A stretch of 64,000 nucleotides of DNA. It comes from Cytophagales bacterium (GTDB lineage Bacteria > Bacteroidota > Bacteroidia > Cytophagales > Bernardetiaceae). Below, piece by piece: positions 59,553 through 64,000 of the stretch. Both the position numbers and the translations under genes were made by a program. Location of the stretch: NCBI GenBank assembly GCA_004293815.1, contig RDZD01000017.1, forward strand, positions 1 through 64,000, given 5' to 3'. The notes below the pieces were generated by a model. That model made no database searches, was not told where the DNA came from, and worked only from the letters and a program-made list of their open reading frames with translations. Each line of letters opens with the position of its first letter. Position 1 is the first letter of the stretch.

Positions 59553-61856
59553 ATGAGTAGCAATCTCAATCAACAAAAAAATATTCCACTAGACGGCCTA
59601 GCAGGATTGCGCCAAAACTGGCGCAGCGATCTTGTGGCAGGCTTTGTCGTGTTTTTGATAGCACTGCCTCTATCCCTGGGTATAGCGGGCGCTTCTGGTG
59701 TACCGCCCGTGGCAGGTTTGATAGCCGCTATCTGTGGTGGTATCATTGTATCGCTTTTTAGCGGATCATTTGTAACTATCAATGGTCCTGCAGCGGGCTT
59801 GATAGTCATTGTTTTGGGTGTAACAGAGCAGCTCGGAGATGGCGATACTTCGGTGGGCTATCCTTATATGTTGGCAGCTACTGTGTGTGCCGGAGGGATT
59901 TTAGTCCTTCTTGGACTCTTAAAAGCAGGTAAAGTAGGGGACTTTTTTCCGCTTTCGGTAGTACACGGCATGTTAGCGGCTATTGGTCTGATTATCATGT
60001 CTAAGCAGATTCACATTGCCCTTGGCGTAGACCCTCTTGGCAAACAACCAGTAGACTTGGTTCTTGAGTTGCCTCACTCTTTTAGCCAAATGAACCCTTA
60101 CGTGGCTATCATTGGTTTAGTGAGTATTGTTTTGATGATTTTGATGAACTATGTCATTAAAAACCCTATTATCAAAAAAATTCCTGCCCCTCTTTTAGTG
60201 GTGGTAGTGGGTATAACACTTGCTCATTTTCTTAAAGTAGGTTATGAGGCAGATCTTGACCCCACACTTCCTGGTGCCTATTTGGGTTACTATAACTTTA
60301 TGGGAGCGGACTACGTTACGGGGCAAAACTTTTTAGTGTCTATTCCAGAGGCCAGCCAAATGATACACTTCCCAGACTTTGGGAAGCTTTTTACAGGTCT
60401 ATTCATCAAATGTGTTTTTACGATAGCCATCATACAAGGTTTAGAGTCGCTTTTGAGTGCGTCAGCAGTAGAACAACTGGATCCTGCCCAGCGCAAGGCT
60501 AATTTGAACAAAGACCTTGTTGCGGTGGGCTTGGGCAGCGTAGTGGCTGGTGCTCTTGGTGGCATTCCTATTATCGCTGAAATTGTACGTAGCTCTGCCA
60601 ATGTGAGCAATGGTGCCAAAACACGATGGGCTAATTTCTTTCACGGCTTTTTTATTCTTATCTGTGTTCTACTTATTCCCAATGTGTTGCACATGATTCC
60701 GCGAGCCTGCTTGGCTGGTATTCTAGTGATGACAGGCTACAGACTGGCCTCACCACATGAGTTTGCACACATGTACAAGGTGGGTCTTGAGCAGCTTTTT
60801 ATATTTGTGATTACTATTTTGGGGGTTTTACTCACAGACTTACTCAAAGGTATTTTCATTGGTATTGGCATAAAAATGCTCATCAATGCCATTAGAAGCG
60901 GTATGTATAATCCGATTAAGATGTTCACCGCACAAGCTACACTCAAGCAGATCAGTGAAGGTAACTATACCCTGAAAACGAGTGGCATTTTGGTGTTTAC
61001 CAATTACTTGTCCTTTAAAAGCAAAATAGAGGCCATTCCTGTAGGCCAGACGGTACGTATAGATTTTTCTGACGCTACTTTTATAGATCACACGGTTTTT
61101 GCCAACGCTACAAGGCTCAAGCAAGACTATAATTATGCTGGAGGCAGCATGTCGTTTTATGGTTTGGAATATTTCAAACCAGTGTCGCATCACCATCAAG
61201 CTGCGCGTGTACGCATTAGAAATATAGAACAAATAGCTCAAAGTTTGACACCGCGTCAAAGAGCCTTGGCTGCTTTTGCTGAAAAAAATGATTATTGTTA
61301 TTCTTTTCAAGCTGAAACTCCTGCTAGTTTTATCCAAAAAATGGATTTCTTTCAGAACCGTTACATTGGTTTGCAAGAAAATTTTGTGGATGCACCACTT
61401 ACCAAAACGAGTTCAGTGCATCTGCAGTCATCTGATATTAGCTACAAAAATGGTGAAAACTTCCAGTCTGTTAATAGGAAGTTTACAGCAGTTGTCATTA
61501 GTCAGATAGCAGAAAAAGTGCCTGACTTTCTGCTTATTAACGAGGATAACATGCAGGAACTCATGGGTGCTAAGCCTAGTAAAGGGCAAATGATAAAGGG
61601 CGAAAAAGGTACTTACTGGCTTTTTAGCGATAAGATGAAAGAAGCACTAGCTTTTATTGATCGTGAAGATGTTTTATTCTTAGAAGAAGCTCAAGTTCAG
61701 CTCATTGAGGGATATGAACACAGCATTTTCATCAACAAAAACAACACCATTCTTGATGCTGAAAGCATTGCCGACTTGTTTAGCAAAGGACAATTGTTTA
61801 TTAAAAATATAACTCAGCACAAAAGGCCACAAGCAACTAATCTTTCCAAAGCCTAA
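59553..61856 (+). CDS. SulP-family inorganic anion transporter with long C-terminal region
   Basis: A 767-residue SLC26/SulP transporter (sulfate or bicarbonate). Residues about 25-450 hold the membrane domain: DLVAGFVVFLIALPLSLGIA, PAAGLIVIVLGVTEQLGDGD, QGLESLLSASAVEQLDPAQR. The STAS domain (about 485-580) includes VRIDFSDATFIDHTVFANAT. A further 180 residues (about 590-767) form a soluble domain that I cannot place; SulP proteins of this sort sometimes carry carbonic-anhydrase-type tails, but no zinc motif is seen. In marine Bacteroidota, SulP is often a bicarbonate importer; substrate cannot be assigned. Confidence 0.88.
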   Translation: MSSNLNQQKNIPLDGLAGLRQNWRSDLVAGFVVFLIALPLSLGIAGASGVPPVAGLIAAICGGIIVSLFSGSFVTINGPAAGLIVIVLGVTEQLGDGDTSVGYPYMLAATVCAGGILVLLGLLKAGKVGDFFPLSVVHGMLAAIGLIIMSKQIHIALGVDPLGKQPVDLVLELPHSFSQMNPYVAIIGLVSIVLMILMNYVIKNPIIKKIPAPLLVVVVGITLAHFLKVGYEADLDPTLPGAYLGYYNFMGADYVTGQNFLVSIPEASQMIHFPDFGKLFTGLFIKCVFTIAIIQGLESLLSASAVEQLDPAQRKANLNKDLVAVGLGSVVAGALGGIPIIAEIVRSSANVSNGAKTRWANFFHGFFILICVLLIPNVLHMIPRACLAGILVMTGYRLASPHEFAHMYKVGLEQLFIFVITILGVLLTDLLKGIFIGIGIKMLINAIRSGMYNPIKMFTAQATLKQISEGNYTLKTSGILVFTNYLSFKSKIEAIPVGQTVRIDFSDATFIDHTVFANATRLKQDYNYAGGSMSFYGLEYFKPVSHHHQAARVRIRNIEQIAQSLTPRQRALAAFAEKNDYCYSFQAETPASFIQKMDFFQNRYIGLQENFVDAPLTKTSSVHLQSSDISYKNGENFQSVNRKFTAVVISQIAEKVPDFLLINEDNMQELMGAKPSKGQMIKGEKGTYWLFSDKMKEALAFIDREDVLFLEEAQVQLIEGYEHSIFINKNNTILDAESIADLFSKGQLFIKNITQHKRPQATNLSKA

Positions 61857-61872
61857 CGAACAGTAAGTATAG

Positions 61873-61926
61873 AAAAACACTCTGCCTGTCAAGTCTTAAT
61901 GCTAGATTGACAGACAGAGTGTTTTT
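61873..61926 (+). terminator. Intrinsic terminator after SulP
   Basis: A 20-bp stem with one mismatch (61873-61892 with 61907-61926), a 14-base loop and a T5 end. Confidence 0.9.
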
Positions 61927-62095
61927 AGTGTTGCGGCCTTGGGCTTTAAAATATCAAATTTAAAGTTTCAAGACATGCAATTGTAACAATTCCTTTACAA
62001 GAAACACAAGAAAGACTCTTTAAAAACACATACCTTTGTTGCTCAAATACAGCGTATTGAATTAAGGGTATTCAGAAAATTTCCAAATTACTTGT

Positions 62096-63505
62096 ATGAA
62101 AAATTGTTACTTTCTCATTTTTTGTATTGTCTTGTTGTTTTGGTCTCTAAACACCAAACAATCTTTGGCTCAGGGTCTCATTGTAAACGAAGTGTCCAAC
62201 GGTCTATCTGGTGCTCGCGAATATATGGAGTTTGTCGTGGTGGGAAGCAGCGCAACACCTCTTGCACCAGTAAATCTCACCAACTGGATCATAGACGACA
62301 ACAATGGGAATTTTGAGGCTGTAGGTACAGGCGTAGGTATTACCTCTGGCCATATTGTCATAACTGGCGCGTGTTTTTCTGCAGTACCACCAGGCTCTAT
62401 TATTGTGCTTTATAATGCTTCCGATCGCAACCCTCTTATTCCACCAGATGACCCAACTGATGCTAATGGTGATGGTGTGTATATACTTTCTACTGCCAAT
62501 GCCTGCCTCTCTGTATGCAATACCAACCCCAATACTGGAGATGGGAGCTATTTGCCTTGTGCGGGAGGTTTAGTGCCAGCCACAGCAGCTTCATGGAGCG
62601 CATCGCTTTCTTTAGGTAACGCTGGAGATGCTATACAAACTCGCCGACCAGATGGCACTTTCTTTCATGGTTTTTCTTATGGCGACGTAACAGCACCTTT
62701 CCCAACGTTTTTTGGCGGAGGAAGCTCATTTAACGTAGGGCCAGGCGGCACAGGCTCTTTTTTCTTTTTTGAATGTGGCGGCTACAAAACATCGGGTAAT
62801 TACAACGCTGCCATTGCCCCAGCAGCGCCCAATCAAACACCAGGCGCAGCCAACACGGCCAATAATCAAATATTTTTGAACGAAGTAAGTGCAGGAAGCT
62901 ACGATTATACCAATCTCACCAGTGCCAATAATTGCGACAATATACTGCCAGTAGACTTTTGGAAGGTGTATGCCTTACCGCTCGAACAAGGCATTGAAGT
63001 GCTTTGGGCTACAGCCTCTGAAACTAACAATAGCCACTTTATAGTGGAAAGAAGCCTGAATGCCAAGCAGTTTGAAGAAGTGTCCTTACCAATTCAGGGG
63101 CAAATCAGCTCGTCTGCCAAACATGAGTACCGTTTTTTAGATAAAGATGTTCTGAATAACATCAATTATTACTATCGCATTAAACAAATAGATCTGGACG
63201 GTCAGAGTACCTACTCTAAGCTTGTACAGGCTATATGCCCTACAGAAAGCGAACAAAATGCGGTTGTTTTTGTGACAGCATCTGAGGGACAAGTGGTTCT
63301 AGATGCACAATTTGAACATCTTGAACCTAAGCTTTCTTTCAGGATAATGAATGCATTAGGACAAATTGTTTTAGAGCAAGAGTGCTCTGCGGCTTCTGCA
63401 AAGTTCCAGAAAAACTGGCCATTAAACTTAAGCAAAGGCATTTATTACTACAACCTATATAGTCTTCAAACTAATGCAAAGTGGCAGGGTAAATTTATCA
63501 TTTAA
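62096..63505 (+). CDS. Secreted protein with lamin-tail-like domain and T9SS-type C-terminus (469 aa)
   Basis: Signal peptide (about 1-26, ending NTKQSLAQ). The first 250 residues resemble a lamin-tail-like beta domain (LIVNEVSNGLSGAREYMEFV, LTNWIIDDNNGNF, SLSLGNAGDAIQTRRPDG), then a linker NNQIFLNEVSAGS. After that comes a fibronectin-like region (about 290-380; VLWATASETNNSHFIVERSL, YYYRIKQIDLDGQSTYSKLV) common just before T9SS tails. The C-terminal ~75 residues match T9SS type A sorting domains (LSFRIMNALGQIVLEQECSA, LNLSKGIYYYNL). TACCTTTG at 62031-62038 may be its -7 box. Probably secreted or attached to the surface. Confidence 0.82.
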   Translation: MKNCYFLIFCIVLLFWSLNTKQSLAQGLIVNEVSNGLSGAREYMEFVVVGSSATPLAPVNLTNWIIDDNNGNFEAVGTGVGITSGHIVITGACFSAVPPGSIIVLYNASDRNPLIPPDDPTDANGDGVYILSTANACLSVCNTNPNTGDGSYLPCAGGLVPATAASWSASLSLGNAGDAIQTRRPDGTFFHGFSYGDVTAPFPTFFGGGSSFNVGPGGTGSFFFFECGGYKTSGNYNAAIAPAAPNQTPGAANTANNQIFLNEVSAGSYDYTNLTSANNCDNILPVDFWKVYALPLEQGIEVLWATASETNNSHFIVERSLNAKQFEEVSLPIQGQISSSAKHEYRFLDKDVLNNINYYYRIKQIDLDGQSTYSKLVQAICPTESEQNAVVFVTASEGQVVLDAQFEHLEPKLSFRIMNALGQIVLEQECSAASAKFQKNWPLNLSKGIYYYNLYSLQTNAKWQGKFII

Positions 63506-63633
63506 TCAGCACTTCAAAAACTTTAAGGTCAGCATCTTGGCCATTACCTTCCTCAGCTAAGTCCTAACTCTCATCTTTGTCGACATTGTTTCTTGGCAAT
63601 AGGAACACAAATTCATTTTTGGACATAAAACTA

Positions 63634-63679
63634 AAAAAGCTACCATCAAGAACTTAAGAAATCTTGATGGTAACTTTTT
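63634..63679. terminator. Bidirectional terminator
   Basis: AAAAAG-C-TACCATCAAGA (63634-63651) pairs with 63662-63679 through an 11-bp core and A/T flanks that act as T-runs in both directions, between two converging genes. Confidence 0.88.
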
Positions 63680-63698
63680 GTTGGAAACAGTCCTTTGA

Positions 63699-64000
63699 CT
63701 AGAAAAAGTACTCGTTATTTTTGGTAATTTTAGGCTTTATGCCACGCATGTTGTAAGTAAAAACCAGCATGAAGTAGCGTGCCAAAGTATTGACTTCTTC
63801 ACGAGAAACAAAATTTTGGGACGCATTCTGCGTGATGCCCACATTCTGATTCAGGATATCAAAAGCATTGAGTCTGATTTCGGCGCGCTGTTTTTTACCC
63901 AAAACTTTATAGAAAGAAGCATTCCAGATAGGGACTTCCTGACGGAAATCCAAAGCCTCATTCAAGAACAGACTGTATGTGAAACGGCTGTTCAGGTAAA
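63699..64000 (-). CDS. 3' end of an outer-membrane beta-barrel (TonB receptor-like) protein
   Basis: The minus-strand frame is open from the window edge to a TAG at 63701-63699. It encodes about 99 residues: YLNSRFTYSLFLNEALDFRQ, EVPIWNASFYKVLGKKQRAE, IRLNAFDILNQNVGITQ, NTLARYFMLVFTYNMRG. Alternating aromatic beta strands match the C-terminal barrel of TonB-dependent-receptor-like proteins of Bacteroidota (outer membrane beta-barrel family with a carboxypeptidase-regulatory N-domain). The rest lies beyond the window. Substrate not known. Confidence 0.82.
   Translation of the reverse strand, partial: YLNSRFTYSLFLNEALDFRQEVPIWNASFYKVLGKKQRAEIRLNAFDILNQNVGITQNASQNFVSREEVNTLARYFMLVFTYNMRGIKPKITKNNEYFF

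Noticed and set aside
1-64000. CRISPR array or phage-defence island
   Set aside because: No series of regularly spaced direct repeats with spacers, and no cas, restriction, retron or known defence gene was found; the XRE protein and Imm51-like protein alone do not make such a system.

Overview
The window looks like a chromosomal segment of a Bacteroidota (Bacteroidetes) bacterium, probably Cytophagales-like, of moderate-to-low GC. Evidence: type IX secretion (T9SS) C-terminal sorting domains at 41219-45721 and 62096-63505; Bacteroidota-specific families (DUF4835, an MSEP-CTERM/VIT protein, an AURKAIP1/COX24-like micro-protein of 29 residues next to an Rne/Rng RNase, an outer-membrane beta-barrel tail at the right edge); and several promoters of the Bacteroidota type (TTTG, 19-21 bases, TAnnTTTG), exact before the HU gene and both tRNA genes. 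Shine-Dalgarno sequences are generally absent. No rRNA, CRISPR array, prophage or intact insertion sequence was seen.

Layout. 1-2700: the tail of an unknown gene, a lipoprotein, a methyltransferase-like protein, an IS110-family transposase remnant and an XRE regulator flanked by an 11-bp-period repeat. 2.7-9.4 kb: Ldh_2 oxidoreductase, a lone NuoM, HisIE, HU, a TPR protein, the ribosomal micro-protein and RNase G/E. 9.5-16.9 kb: a large MSEP-CTERM protein, DUF4835, LepA, and a GluQ-RS-like enzyme. 17.2-24.6 kb: NuoA-B-C, a DUF697/SHOCT protein, a cysteine-less thioredoxin fold fused to SPOR, LOG protein, an OmpH/Skp chaperone and an LptF/G permease. 24.6-31.7 kb: a PorE-like TPR/propeller/OmpA protein, an ATP-grasp enzyme carrying a C9 tract, AtpZ and bactofilin with overlapping ends, MoxR, an M20 dipeptidase and tRNA-Leu(CAA). 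31.7-40.8 kb: TrmB, an MFS transporter, tRNA-Ser(GGA), a GT2 glycosyltransferase overlapping an ECF sigma factor, a sulfotransferase, small exported proteins and DUF898. 40.8-49.5 kb: a 215-bp tandem duplication, a 1500-residue T9SS cargo with seven ~76-residue repeats, and a minus-strand cluster of FkbM methyltransferase, GT-B-like protein and unknown enzyme. 49.6-64 kb: an Imm51-like orphan immunity protein, MtaB, a tricorn-like protease, CinA, NrnA-type DHH phosphoesterase, LEA14-like lipoprotein, SulP transporter, another T9SS-type secreted protein and the 3' end of an outer-membrane barrel.

How it fits together. Most genes are housekeeping or envelope functions. A recurring theme is that gene sets usually kept together are split: complex I appears as nuoABC without nuoD plus a lone nuoM, AtpZ has no atpB after it, MoxR has no DUF58/vWA partners, and the MSEP-CTERM protein has no exosortase beside it. 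I did not find a compact, clearly new multi-gene system. The best leads are the MSEP-CTERM protein without an adjacent exosortase, the C9 tract in the ATP-grasp gene, the FkbM/GT/unknown-enzyme cluster beside a giant T9SS repeat protein, the 215-bp duplication of that gene's tail and terminator, and a candidate structured RNA after trmB.
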